From NCBI RefSeq assembly GCF_022482365.1, contig NZ_JAKVPE010000001.1, forward strand, positions 1,116,001-1,180,000: a stretch of 64,000 nucleotides of DNA. Reading direction: 5' to 3'. Position numbers and translations under genes: made by a program. Each line of letters starts with the position of its first letter. Position 1 is the first letter of the stretch. Shown here piece after piece: positions 28,740-38,178 of the stretch. This DNA is from Limosilactobacillus sp. (lineage in GTDB: Bacteria > Bacillota > Bacilli > Lactobacillales > Lactobacillaceae). Below the pieces are notes generated by a model. That model was not told the origin of the DNA and did not search any database. It saw only the letters and a program-made list of their open reading frames with translations.

Positions 28740-29493
28740 AGATAATCCCTCCAATAATTGATCCAACGCCAACAATAATCTTTACAGGCCACCAGGGCAT
28801 CACCCCTGCTAGAACAATCCCTGCTAAAATAACTAATGCCGAGTTTGAAAACTTAGTTAGGGCATCCTTCATCACCTTATGTGACTCAGTGACTTCCCGT
28901 TTATCTTCTTTAATCGAATTCTTAACTTGGTTAATATAGGTAACCACTTCCCTACTTAGAAGCTGACTGGTTGTAGAGTTAGCCTCTTCGCGCATTACAC
29001 GTAACAAGTCCTGTCCATCAATATCAACTGGCTGTTGAACCTCATTGATTAACTGTCGCAGCAAATTACTATTGTGATTAATCACAACAACTAGCTTATT
29101 AACAACTTGATTCAATTGTTCAATCTTCGAATGATCAGCACTGGCCATTACTTCGGCTTGTGCTTTTGAAATATTCATACGATCAATTCTCGCTTGTTGG
29201 CCTTCAAATTTCTGTTCTAGGTCTGCGTATGACTTAGTACGACCATCATTCCAAGCATCCTTAATAGCCTGGTGGGCAATGTCACTAACTCCCTGGTTCA
29301 GATTGTTCTTCTGATTGTTTAGAGTCTTGCTGATGTCGCCCGTCCAGTTTTGTAGATCCTGCTTGGTTGCCAGGCTCTTCATCATCTGCTTCAAGTTGTT
29401 GTCGTGCGATGTATTCTTGGAACCTTTGTCGCTGTTGCCTGTTGGCTTCAACAAGTTGTTCAGATCGTCCATGGAATTTTTTAGATTCTTCAT
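28723..29493 (-). CDS. MobB-like coiled-coil protein with C-terminal membrane hairpin, overlapping the relaxase gene
   Basis: A 256-residue protein. It starts with a strong AGGAGG site nine bases before the ATG, inside the 3' part of the relaxase gene; the two frames overlap by 209 nt. Most of it is predicted helical and coiled-coil (SKIEQLNQVVNKLVVVINHNSNLLRQL). The last 45 residues hold two hydrophobic segments (ALVILAGIVLAGVMPWW and VKIIVGVGSIIGGIIYG). Overlapping mobA/mobB arrangements with a membrane-tethered MobB are established in ColE1-type mobilization systems. By analogy this may attach the relaxosome to a helper coupling protein (inference). Confidence 0.8.
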   Translation of the reverse strand: MKNLKNSMDDLNNLLKPTGNSDKGSKNTSHDNNLKQMMKSLATKQDLQNWTGDISKTLNNQKNNLNQGVSDIAHQAIKDAWNDGRTKSYADLEQKFEGQQARIDRMNISKAQAEVMASADHSKIEQLNQVVNKLVVVINHNSNLLRQLINEVQQPVDIDGQDLLRVMREEANSTTSQLLSREVVTYINQVKNSIKEDKREVTESHKVMKDALTKFSNSALVILAGIVLAGVMPWWPVKIIVGVGSIIGGIIYGKDL

Positions 29494-30385
29494 CGACTGA
29501 AACCTCCTTAGTTTCCTGTTTTTGGTTAAAATAATTATTCAATTTGAGCGGTGTAAACTCCTTCCCCACTCCACGCGTTGATTTAACTAATCCGGTCTTT
29601 CGATCGCGACGTTGGTAAAAGTCACGAATGGTCTTCTCTTTACCATTTACGGTCATGTGATACGACCAGTCGCCTTTCTTATTACGCTTTGTCACCGTAA
29701 TATCTTTATCTTTTAGTAGTAATAAATACTCTTCAATAGACTTTGCCTGACTCCGCGCCCAACTCAACGTATTCTTAAGAACGGCCTGCCATCCCTTAGG
29801 TTTGATTACCTCACCTGACTTTTCCTTGTCAAATGGATTAACATACACATGACCAGTGACCTCGAGAAAATGATTGTTCAGATAATCATTCCATTCATGG
29901 CGTAATTTACTGACGCTAAAAGAATTAGTTCGAACACATTTGCCATCAGGGTACACACTATTAATCAGAATGTGACAATGTAGTTTATGACCTTCTTGAC
30001 CATCAGCTTGTACCGCCGACACCCACTGTGTATTAGGAAAGTATTGTTTCATAAATCCGCCGACTAACTGGTTAATTTGGGCAACTTCCAAATCAAATTG
30101 TTTTGGATCGTCTGTCGGCATCTCACTTTCTGAGAATGAACAAATCAAATGTTGCGCTTGTTGTCGCTTTCGTTTGTTTGTAGCTCGGCGTCTAACCATC
30201 CTAAACTGTTGATTTAAGAAGTAACCACTTTGCGATAAATATGGTTGACCACGTGGTCCCCATAAATACACATGCGAACTATTCACACCGAGTACACGCT
30301 GAGCTGAACCATCATGCGCTGGTTCATCAAAGAGATACTTCAACCGTCCATATGCGTTGGTAATGTAATTACTCTTAACGTACAT
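29285..30385 (-). CDS. mobA: Relaxase/mobilization nuclease (MobA-type)
   Basis: A 366-residue conjugative relaxase. The metal-binding histidine motif is GHKLHCHILINSV, the HxxHxHxxxN signature of Relaxase-family (PF03432-like) enzymes. HLICSFSESE matches the upstream conserved strand. An N-terminal Tyr (YITNAYGRLKYLF) is the candidate nicking residue. AAAGGTGA precedes the ATG at 30385, inside the mobC stop region, so the two are coupled. The charged Gln/Glu-rich C-terminus overlaps the next gene in another frame. It would nick at oriT and lead the strand into a helper conjugation apparatus. Confidence 0.9.
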   Translation of the reverse strand: MYVKSNYITNAYGRLKYLFDEPAHDGSAQRVLGVNSSHVYLWGPRGQPYLSQSGYFLNQQFRMVRRRATNKRKRQQAQHLICSFSESEMPTDDPKQFDLEVAQINQLVGGFMKQYFPNTQWVSAVQADGQEGHKLHCHILINSVYPDGKCVRTNSFSVSKLRHEWNDYLNNHFLEVTGHVYVNPFDKEKSGEVIKPKGWQAVLKNTLSWARSQAKSIEEYLLLLKDKDITVTKRNKKGDWSYHMTVNGKEKTIRDFYQRRDRKTGLVKSTRGVGKEFTPLKLNNYFNQKQETKEVSVDEESKKFHGRSEQLVEANRQQRQRFQEYIARQQLEADDEEPGNQAGSTKLDGRHQQDSKQSEEQSEPGS

Positions 30386-30932
30386 TGCTATCATCACCTT
30401 TGAATTTGTTATTTATGAGACTTGATAAATTCACGGTCGCTTGAATTAACTTTTGTAGCTGCTCACTGTTCACTGCATTACCTTGATTAGCCTGATGAGC
30501 TAGTTGATTTAAATTAACGCCAATCCGATTTAAGTAGTACACAATCGAATTCCACTGAATCAAAGCAAACTGTTTCAATTTATCGTGCTGTTCTAACCGA
30601 CATAAATAAGCTTTAATTGTTGCGGGCATCACATGCTTAGCAAGCAATTCCGGGCTACTTTTCAGATGTCTAAAACGCCACTCATCTAATTGCTTTACCG
30701 ATTGAAAATCAGGTAATTCTTTCATCAAATTCTGCACCGCTAAATGATAGTCCAATTCGGTTTTCATTCCTCGAAGTAGCACTTTACTCATCGACTCATC
30801 GCCTACTACAGCTTGAAGTTTTTCAAAGTCACTTTGTGGAATTCGTAGCAAGTATGGGTGCTTTTTCTCCGGCACTCGACGATGCATTTTAATCTGCTGT
30901 TTCCGTTTGATTAATTGGTTATTATTCAGCAT
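30375..30932 (-). CDS. mobC: MobC-family mobilization accessory protein
   Basis: A 185-residue basic protein. The C-terminal part contains YYLNRIGVNLNQLAHQANQGN, the MobC family signature. The N-terminus (LLRIPQSDFEKLQAVVG) resembles a ribbon-helix-helix DNA-binding segment. MobC proteins bind oriT and help the relaxase melt or nick it. AAAGGAG precedes the ATG at 30932. First gene of the mobilization operon; candidate oriT palindromes lie directly upstream. Confidence 0.85.
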   Translation of the reverse strand: MLNNNQLIKRKQQIKMHRRVPEKKHPYLLRIPQSDFEKLQAVVGDESMSKVLLRGMKTELDYHLAVQNLMKELPDFQSVKQLDEWRFRHLKSSPELLAKHVMPATIKAYLCRLEQHDKLKQFALIQWNSIVYYLNRIGVNLNQLAHQANQGNAVNSEQLQKLIQATVNLSSLINNKFKGDDSNVR

Positions 30933-31421
30933 CAAATCACTCCTTTCTAGTGTGGATAACGTTGCAATTCTGGCCGTTAATTGATGATAAAATCATCAAT
31001 TAAATTGCTAAAATTCACTTGGTCATTATGGCCCTTAAGGTCCTTTAATTTCCGCGCTCATGTTGATTGGCTACACGTGCCAATCAACTAGCAATAAGGC
31101 CAGAAAAGCAACGGGCAAGTAGTTACCTAGTGATATCACTAGGCCTACTTGGCAAAGAGAATTTCATTCCCCCTGCACCTCTAAAATCAAGAACCATCCT
31201 GCCGCTTTTTGTTCTTAATAATCTCCTTTTTGGCCTTCATTTGTGTGTGACAAACAGAAGCAAAACACAGCAACCTAAGCCACCCAATTTGGGACCTGTT
31301 TAGGCTGGGTTCTACCTTCTCTTTTGTGCCGCAAGGAGAACCAGAACACGTCCTACTTTATGGTTCAAAGTAGTCAAATCCCCACCACTTTCCCGCCACG
31401 TTTTGTGGCACCCACTAATTA
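30933..31421. other. Candidate oriT/origin region with stacked palindromes
   Basis: A noncoding stretch between the replication initiator and mobC. It has a 12-bp-arm inverted repeat at 30977-31003 (TTAATTGATGAT), a 10-bp-arm repeat at 31062-31088 (GTTGATTGGC), a perfect 18-bp palindrome at 31126-31143 extended by CAAGTAG/CTACTTG to 31116-31151, and smaller hairpins at about 31351-31371 and 31396-31410. TAGTGTGGATAA near 30947-30958 resembles nic sequences of mobilizable plasmids only weakly. Position and structure fit oriT and/or a single-strand origin. A short plus-strand frame at 31067-31303 is not convincing. Confidence 0.6.
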
Positions 31422-34031
31422 TCAATTCGTTAAAATTCGTGCAACTTTCTTACTCGTTTTCAATTCAAAGTAGTCATCATCCTTGTCGATAGAATCGATC
31501 GAATTTAAGTGCATTACTAAGTCAGTTGCACGATGAGTTTTAAGCAAATTTATTGCCTTATCACTTAGCCTAGCCACAATCCACTCATCACCATAACCAC
31601 GTCGAATTGGTACCAGAAATCCACACATTAACGCCGTAAATTGGTTTAGATCAGGCTTGAAATTGTTATCTTTATTAACAAATTCTGGCCATAATTCATA
31701 TCTCAGATTATTTAATGTCGATAGCATATTAGTAGTTGGTGAAGTTTTTCCTGTACCGTTAAATAGTCCCCGATAGTCTGAACTATTTTCCTGTCCCTTT
31801 TCTTCTGAAAGATAGGCTTGATCATTTTTAACATAAACACCAAAATTCGCATGACGTTCCAAGAATCCATTTGAACCATTAAGAATGGCATTAGGATTTT
31901 GACGGAAGATTGTTGTAGCTTTTACCTGGAGATCTTTAATCATTTTGGCAACAGTCTTTACAATGCGTTCCATATCTTGATCGGATAAATCTTCATTAAT
32001 AACAGTCTTAAAAACGTGATCAGATTGGCGTGTATAAACATAATCGTAATGTCTAACTGCACGTCCACCGGGACGAAAGTTAATGATTGATACCGTTATT
32101 TCAGTCCCTTTACCATCATCAGTTGGGCACAAATGAACATTAATTGGTAAGCGCCGCAATAATTGACTTAGTTGTGACAAATAGATTTGGCCGGCTTCAG
32201 GATCATTAGTCTTTAACTGCCAAGTTTTACCATATGAATCACTTTGTTCTAGATAGCCTAGCTTCACCACACCAGGAGCATAATGAAGAACGTCACGTAC
32301 ATAGCCTGCAATTCCATCAGAATAGACGTTTGTCATAATCAATAAATTCAAGTTCCAAGGACTCGTATTGTGAAAGCGACTGGAAACACGCGGAATCTTA
32401 TGCGGATCCAGCATATCCTTAAGTGCACTCCACTCAATTGATGATGGTGAAACCTCATCAATCACGGCGGACGCTTGATCTTGATAATCTTGCCAATAAT
32501 CTACAGTCTTGCCCTTGTCTTCAGCTGCAGTCATATATGGTGTCCGTCCCTTTTCTAAATACTGACATAAACGACTCGCCAGGTAAGATTTTCCAATACC
32601 TCCTTGGGCAGCGGTAATAAAGATAGTGTTCATATTACGATCCGCATTAACATCATTAATGGTAGATTCACGCTGGTCATCCATTACTGCAGTCAAACGT
32701 TTAATAAAGTCCTGGTCAGCAATCAAACTAGCAGCATCACCATCATCAAATGCAGCATGGATTGCATCTTTCCAGTCAGTCACCTGCATCCGCCCCGAAT
32801 AAATCCATTCCATCAATTGGTCAAGAATCATTTTCTTTGATTTCTTACTAAAATTCATTTTTCCCGCACCCTTTGTACCTAAACTTCGCAACTTAGCTAA
32901 CTGGTGTCCAGAAAATACCCGATCACCATCATTGCGTCCTACCAACCTCGCAGTATGATGTGCAATGTTGTAAGGACTATGAAGATTCCGAACGATAGCC
33001 GTATCAATACCATTTGCAACCATTTCGTCATCATAAACACCTGCAATACTTGAATAGCTTTTACCAGGATCATCTGGTAACCAACTGATTACTTCATCAA
33101 CCGCATACGGCGTCTTCTGGTCACGCTTAGCTTTACTACTTTGGTGTATCAAATATTGAAGTGAAGAGACATAGTGCTTAGTCACAACATAATTCTGCAT
33201 TGCACCCGAAAGCGTTCCCAAGAACGCTTCGATTCGCTCTTTTCGTTGATCATCAATTTGGTCTATCCACTTAAAAGTCTTAGTCAAATCATCAAAATTA
33301 TAACCAAGTAATTCCATCATCCGATACCGGGTGCGACGAGTTGGCATATCAATCACCAAATGACTATGCGCTTCTTTATGTTCTACCTCGCCATTCCGCT
33401 TATTTTCCTCATCATCCCGAGTATGGTTGCTTAAAAAAGCTGCAAAATGACGATCACGTTTCGGATTACGACAACAAATTTCTTGTAAGTGATTAATCTT
33501 CTGCGCTATCCACTTAGTAAAGCCATCTAAGACCGGATGGTTATTGTTATCACGTTTAATAACATTACCGTTGTCATCCCAAGCAGAGCCATAGTCTTCA
33601 CATCCCTTGCCAACAAAGCGATCATCACCAACCAGCTTATCGCCTGCCCTGATAAGATTACCTTGTTCATCTGTCACCATGTGATCTAGCTCACCAAAGC
33701 GATTTAATGGTAGCTGAGTAGCATGTTCCTCATACACTGGACTGTACTTCGGATTGGAACGTTTCTTGATTTTGGGATTGCAAACTGTATACAACCAATG
33801 AATTGCTACGTTCCAAGTTCGCGATGCTTCACCAAGCAAATCCATGATCTTTCCGGCCTTAATTGTTAAATCAATACTTTCTGAATCGTATTGATCATTA
33901 ACCTTTAATGGCGGTAAAGCCTTCAGAATAGCTTGATACAGTTTCCGACTGGAATGGGAGTATCGCTTTAAATAATTCTTTGCTTTCTCGTATCGCTCTT
34001 CGATACTTTCAGACTTTTTTTCATCCGACAT
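31422..34031 (-). CDS. Replication initiator: HUH/Rep_2-like nickase fused to an SF3-type helicase
   Basis: An 869-residue protein. In the N-terminal third HSHLVID is a HUH-type metal motif. The segment VVTKHYVSSLQYLIHQSSKA, continuing KRDQKTPY, resembles the catalytic-Tyr region of Rep_2 rolling-circle initiators (RYLTH...PxKxxY). In the middle, AAQGGIGKSYLA (Walker A), SAVIDEVS (Walker B) and LNLLIMTN (motif C) give an SF3 helicase order. This combination is known from CRESS-type and some integrated-element Reps. It suggests the island replicates by rolling circle after excision. GGATGTGAGG precedes the ATG. The C-terminal 250 residues are not recognised. Domain assignments are read by eye. 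Confidence 0.78.
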   Translation of the reverse strand: MSDEKKSESIEERYEKAKNYLKRYSHSSRKLYQAILKALPPLKVNDQYDSESIDLTIKAGKIMDLLGEASRTWNVAIHWLYTVCNPKIKKRSNPKYSPVYEEHATQLPLNRFGELDHMVTDEQGNLIRAGDKLVGDDRFVGKGCEDYGSAWDDNGNVIKRDNNNHPVLDGFTKWIAQKINHLQEICCRNPKRDRHFAAFLSNHTRDDEENKRNGEVEHKEAHSHLVIDMPTRRTRYRMMELLGYNFDDLTKTFKWIDQIDDQRKERIEAFLGTLSGAMQNYVVTKHYVSSLQYLIHQSSKAKRDQKTPYAVDEVISWLPDDPGKSYSSIAGVYDDEMVANGIDTAIVRNLHSPYNIAHHTARLVGRNDGDRVFSGHQLAKLRSLGTKGAGKMNFSKKSKKMILDQLMEWIYSGRMQVTDWKDAIHAAFDDGDAASLIADQDFIKRLTAVMDDQRESTINDVNADRNMNTIFITAAQGGIGKSYLASRLCQYLEKGRTPYMTAAEDKGKTVDYWQDYQDQASAVIDEVSPSSIEWSALKDMLDPHKIPRVSSRFHNTSPWNLNLLIMTNVYSDGIAGYVRDVLHYAPGVVKLGYLEQSDSYGKTWQLKTNDPEAGQIYLSQLSQLLRRLPINVHLCPTDDGKGTEITVSIINFRPGGRAVRHYDYVYTRQSDHVFKTVINEDLSDQDMERIVKTVAKMIKDLQVKATTIFRQNPNAILNGSNGFLERHANFGVYVKNDQAYLSEEKGQENSSDYRGLFNGTGKTSPTTNMLSTLNNLRYELWPEFVNKDNNFKPDLNQFTALMCGFLVPIRRGYGDEWIVARLSDKAINLLKTHRATDLVMHLNSIDSIDKDDDYFELKTSKKVARILTN

Positions 34032-34401
34032 AGCCTCACATCCTTTTTGGTCAGACGTTCAAGAACTAATAGAACGGGCTTTTAACCCACATCCAAGTAT
34101 TAATTACTAGATAATTGCAATTACTTCTATAAAATTCACCATTTATTGATTCCACGCATTCTTAACCCCACACCATCAAATAATGTGTTGAGCCATGAAG
34201 GCTACTCTGACGGCAATCCTGCTGGATGCCGTTGACGGAGCTCGGCAACGGCGTATGCACGCCGTAAGTACTGTGATATCAAAGTTTATTATTAACTTTA
34301 TTCGTTAACTATTGACCATCATTACTTACAAATGGCACTACGTTATTAGTAAATGCTAAAATTTAATTGTTGATATCAAAATTCAAACGGTCGCTTTCCT
34401 T
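34032..34401. other. Hairpin-rich region upstream of the replication initiator (candidate double-strand origin)
   Basis: No gene. Between about 34210 and 34275 three hairpins follow each other: ACGGCAATCC/GGATGCCGT, a GTTG-AGCT-CAAC near-palindrome, and ACGGCGT/ACGCCGT. The first is preceded by CTACTCTGACGG. Tandem hairpins next to a Rep gene are typical of double-strand origins. The rest is AT-rich. Confidence 0.5.
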
Positions 34402-34430
34402 TTGACATTTTTATTGTCACTCATAATTCC
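34402..34430 (+). promoter_or_regulatory. Candidate promoter of the 356-aa gene
   Basis: A consensus TTGACA -35 box at 34402-34407 followed after about 16 bp by TAATTC; GGAGTG precedes the start codon at 34478. The gene therefore has its own plus-strand transcription, opposite to the BREX operon. Confidence 0.5.
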
Positions 34431-34477
34431 TATTAAAAATACGGACACTTTTTTGCGTTCAAGATTGGAGTGTTATT

Positions 34478-35548
34478 ATGTACAAATACAAAGAAATCCA
34501 GCCCCAAACGTACTTGGAGCTGGATAATGGTAAAATATATTGTTCAATTGAAGAAATACTAAGAATCATCAATTTCCCCGCAGAAGGAAATTTTAAGAAC
34601 AGTATTTCTAGATCTCGTCTAAATAAATTATTAGCAAATGCTAATATTAATTGGCGCCAAATCGACCGCCAAAAGACCATGCTATTAAAAGGCATGAACA
34701 ATGGAGACCCAGATGACCTTCACGCCGCTTCTTTGTCTACACTTTCAGTATTGGATAGTGAGGAAATTGCTAAACTACTTAACCTAATATCAACATTAAA
34801 ATCAACTAAAAATAGCAACAATGGTCTGTACGAAGAAATAGAATGGGGCGTTATTAGCCCTAAGAATAACAACATGGATCTTTACTACAGTATGGATAGA
34901 ATTACATACGACATTCAGGGGCACCTATCTTTGGGCCACAAATCATCAGAATCAATAGGAATTAATCAAAAGAGTGTATTAAAAATGGCAAAAAAGTTTG
35001 CTAAGGAGGTGCCAGATCAATACAAGCTAATAACGTTACCGTCTAGTAATATAGATTTTAATAACAGTAAACTTCATACTAACACTACTGAATCATATGC
35101 CAATTTGAATTTACATGACAAGCTGATTGTTCACTATAAACATCAAAAAGGAATTTCGTTAAAACGTGAGATGGAAAATCTCGACTCCGTATTACATCCT
35201 TTAGAACCCGTATCATTATATATTCGCCGTAATTTAAGCGAAGTTATTAATGGTAATAGTGATGCCTTTTCCGTCACACTCAACGACGCAGATGTTCGCG
35301 CTATTGATAGAAGTATCAGTCGCAAGTACAAACGTACTAAGGAATATGTTTTCAACCGTTTCGAGCACTTCGATAAAGAAATTAATCACCGTAACGCCGA
35401 TATTAATAAGTACGATCAGATGCGTGAGTCATTAAAAAATTTTTTAAACAGTGATTACTATAATAATGTTATTGGTGCGAGTTTTAAGAAGCCTTTTTTT
35501 AAAGGCAGTTTAAAACGTCAAATAGAGGATATAATCAATATATTCTAA
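34478..35548 (+). CDS. Unrecognised 356-aa protein at the brxL position of the BREX locus
   Basis: An intact soluble protein with a good ribosome-binding site and a promoter of its own. I recognise no domain. It opens with YKEIQPQTYLELDNGKIYCSIEEILRI and has a central acidic/polar region (IEWGVISPKNNNMDLYYSMD). The C-terminal third is basic and helical (VRAIDRSISRKYKRTKEYVFNRF), which could bind nucleic acid. It is convergent with pglZ, where type 1 BREX loci normally carry brxL, and it has no resemblance to a Lon-like protease. It may be a BREX accessory, an independent defence gene or unrelated cargo. Confidence 0.75.
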   Translation: MYKYKEIQPQTYLELDNGKIYCSIEEILRIINFPAEGNFKNSISRSRLNKLLANANINWRQIDRQKTMLLKGMNNGDPDDLHAASLSTLSVLDSEEIAKLLNLISTLKSTKNSNNGLYEEIEWGVISPKNNNMDLYYSMDRITYDIQGHLSLGHKSSESIGINQKSVLKMAKKFAKEVPDQYKLITLPSSNIDFNNSKLHTNTTESYANLNLHDKLIVHYKHQKGISLKREMENLDSVLHPLEPVSLYIRRNLSEVINGNSDAFSVTLNDADVRAIDRSISRKYKRTKEYVFNRFEHFDKEINHRNADINKYDQMRESLKNFLNSDYYNNVIGASFKKPFFKGSLKRQIEDIINIF

Positions 35549-35669
35549 AAAGCTTCCCTTCGGTGCTTACCTTATTTCCAATCAAATTACCAAACAAACC
35601 AAAAAATCCCCCACAGCCCTAAATCCTACTAGCCGTTAGGAGATTTCCATACTCTTGTTATTAACTGAT

Positions 35670-38177
35670 TTAATCATTTATCAGGTTCATTTGATAGTGG
35701 TATCTAGGATTAGTAATCGATCCCTTATCCGGATCAATAACTAGATAGTAATCTTCACTCCGATCATATTGTCGATTTTGTATTACGATATCTGCTGATA
35801 ATGGTTGATTAATCTCTGCATCTGTTCGATTAGCGTTAATAGTAGCAACATTTGAAATTACCTGTCCAAATTGATTCATGAAGTAGATGTTAAATTTACG
35901 AGGCCTTATCAAGTCACTAATTGGTTCGACTTGATTGAATTTCAACGTCATCCTTAGGGCATTAATACTATGTTGAGTAGCTGCTAATCTTATTTCGGCA
36001 AACTCGGCCTTTGATCTTGACGAGTTCATTCTCATATCTAATACAGGAATTACCATTTCCTGTAATGATGATCCGCCGTGTACATAATTTTTACCACCTT
36101 GGGACTTAAAAACATTCACAGTAGCAGGGTAATAAACATTCGTTTGATCATTATTTGTCAGACTAATGCCCAGTTTCACTGACATAACCCCAGGAATATT
36201 CGAAAGGTCATCTGGTGTCATCAAATAGCGCGGTGATATTTTACCATTATAATCACTTGCTGGAATATCAATTTTACTTTGTTCCTCCACTGACGCTTCA
36301 CGGTAGATAAAGCCATGATCAGCAGTCACGATAATATGCGATACACTATTTGTTCTTAATACTTGAATAGCTCTTCTTATCTCATCAATTGCTTGATCAG
36401 TCGCCCTAAAAGTCTCGTCTTCCGTTTTTAAATTATCGCCAATTGCATCAACCTGATTGTGATACACATAGATAACATTTTTGTTAGCAATCATGGTCTT
36501 AATTTCCTTACTGGTAGCTTTTAGAATATCGTCCAGTTTTAATAGGTCATTATTTTTATCCCATAATTGTAAAATTTTACGGCGATTATCAGCATTATTA
36601 GCCATATGACCATCTACCAGCACATTATCCTTTTGCCACTCCAGCTTATGGTGGGGCAGGAGTGAAGGCATCCCCATATAAGTAACGGATGGTAATCCGG
36701 TCAGTAGATAGTTCATTTTACTTGTAATCCTATCATCATTAGCTATCTGAGCTTGAAGCTCACGTGCTGCTTCATATCGAAAGGCATCTGAAATAATCAC
36801 CACAATCCGCTCATTAGCACCATGAACAAAGTTCCTATAGAAGTTTTGTTCCCGCTGATTAGATTCAACATCTTGAAGTTGGAAAGTAGTATTCCATTCA
36901 CGAACAGACTGATCTAATATCTGATCGTTGTAATAATCATCAACCATACGCTTAATGTCTTCATATTTGTGACGCTTATCTTCGGAAATACGTCGGTAAT
37001 TAGTCACCAAGTAGCGGTAATGAGTATCAACTTCAAAAACTTTATTTATATAATCATTAAGCATTTCATGCCAGTCATCATAGAATCGTGGTCGATACTT
37101 CAACACATGATAAGTCTCTTTTAAAAAGTTGAATTCCGGATTAAACGCATTTACTCCTCCGGTTACTTGATCGATTACACCGATAGTCTCATCACCATCA
37201 GTGACAGTACCATCCGCATTAAAATTGGCTCTGACTCTTTCTAAGAGCAATTCGTCAATCTGTTTTATACCGTCAACTCTTAATAAATCTTGAACGTTTT
37301 CATCTTTTAGGTAAGTACCTAGCTTAAGTTCATTCCATGCCGTTCCCGTTAAATTCTGGTATAGTTCTTGGTATTTACGAGAATCACTAAAGCGCTTCAT
37401 GAAAACTTGCACGTTCGAATAATTTTCAAAAGGTTGGGCTAATAAATCTGATGGAATTTTTTCTTCTAATTGACTATAGACGCTTGTAACGAAAGCACCA
37501 TCGAACAGTCCCTTTAAGCTCCTAACATTACTGCAGCCAAAATATTTATCGTATATCTGCCAAAATAATGGCAAAACATCATATTTACTGAATGATCGAA
37601 TAATCTTGTTATTAGATTCGTCCATTCCTCCTTTGAAGACTGCCATCAATAGTAAATTTTCATCAAACTGATCTAAGCCAGCTAAATTAGATAAGATCAT
37701 TAATTCAGGATGATTTATTAATCTTGACTCAAAATTTTGAATATATGTTTGACGCCTGGACTTAGCCCGAAAATATTTTAAATATTTTTTGACAAAATTC
37801 CTTTTTGAATTATCAAAGTTTAATTGCTCAGCCAATTGTTCAAACACTATATCGCTAGCCTTAGCACTAAATACATGGCCATAACGCTCCATATCAGCAA
37901 AATAATCAAATTGTAGCTGAGGCCTTTTTGCTTTTACATAAACTAAAAAACTACGGTCCTGATTCTTTTTATCCAGTAGTTTTCGCTTGATTTTAAACTG
38001 TTCCTTCGCACCAACGGTCTGTAATTCAGCAGCTAAATTATCTTTTAAATACTGATTGTCTTCAGTTACATCATCTGCAAATTCACCATCAGGGTCATAC
38101 CAGAATACGTACTGATATCCTTGGTCAAAATAATGATTAATTTCTTTAACTATTTTGTCTAACTTTAATTGCACCAT
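35670..38177 (-). CDS. pglZ: BREX system alkaline-phosphatase-superfamily protein PglZ
   Basis: An 835-residue protein. The PglZ domain is recognised by ERIVVIISDAFRYEAAREL near residue 455 and HIIVTADHGFIYR near residue 620, the metal-binding motifs of the alkaline phosphatase fold. The N-terminal part (VFWYDPDGEFADDV) matches the usual PglZ opening. Required for BREX methylation and defence in characterised systems. The ATG at 38177 lies two bases after the doc stop codon, with AGAGTGAG upstream; a GTG at 38186 would overlap doc. It is thus translationally coupled to the inserted toxin gene instead of to pglX. Confidence 0.93.
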   Translation of the reverse strand: MVQLKLDKIVKEINHYFDQGYQYVFWYDPDGEFADDVTEDNQYLKDNLAAELQTVGAKEQFKIKRKLLDKKNQDRSFLVYVKAKRPQLQFDYFADMERYGHVFSAKASDIVFEQLAEQLNFDNSKRNFVKKYLKYFRAKSRRQTYIQNFESRLINHPELMILSNLAGLDQFDENLLLMAVFKGGMDESNNKIIRSFSKYDVLPLFWQIYDKYFGCSNVRSLKGLFDGAFVTSVYSQLEEKIPSDLLAQPFENYSNVQVFMKRFSDSRKYQELYQNLTGTAWNELKLGTYLKDENVQDLLRVDGIKQIDELLLERVRANFNADGTVTDGDETIGVIDQVTGGVNAFNPEFNFLKETYHVLKYRPRFYDDWHEMLNDYINKVFEVDTHYRYLVTNYRRISEDKRHKYEDIKRMVDDYYNDQILDQSVREWNTTFQLQDVESNQREQNFYRNFVHGANERIVVIISDAFRYEAARELQAQIANDDRITSKMNYLLTGLPSVTYMGMPSLLPHHKLEWQKDNVLVDGHMANNADNRRKILQLWDKNNDLLKLDDILKATSKEIKTMIANKNVIYVYHNQVDAIGDNLKTEDETFRATDQAIDEIRRAIQVLRTNSVSHIIVTADHGFIYREASVEEQSKIDIPASDYNGKISPRYLMTPDDLSNIPGVMSVKLGISLTNNDQTNVYYPATVNVFKSQGGKNYVHGGSSLQEMVIPVLDMRMNSSRSKAEFAEIRLAATQHSINALRMTLKFNQVEPISDLIRPRKFNIYFMNQFGQVISNVATINANRTDAEINQPLSADIVIQNRQYDRSEDYYLVIDPDKGSITNPRYHYQMNLIND

Positions 38178-38178
38178 A

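Noticed and set aside
31067-31303. 78-codon plus-strand frame in the mob-rep intergenic region
   Set aside because: It runs across strong palindromes, has no good ribosome-binding site and the product is unlike a protein.
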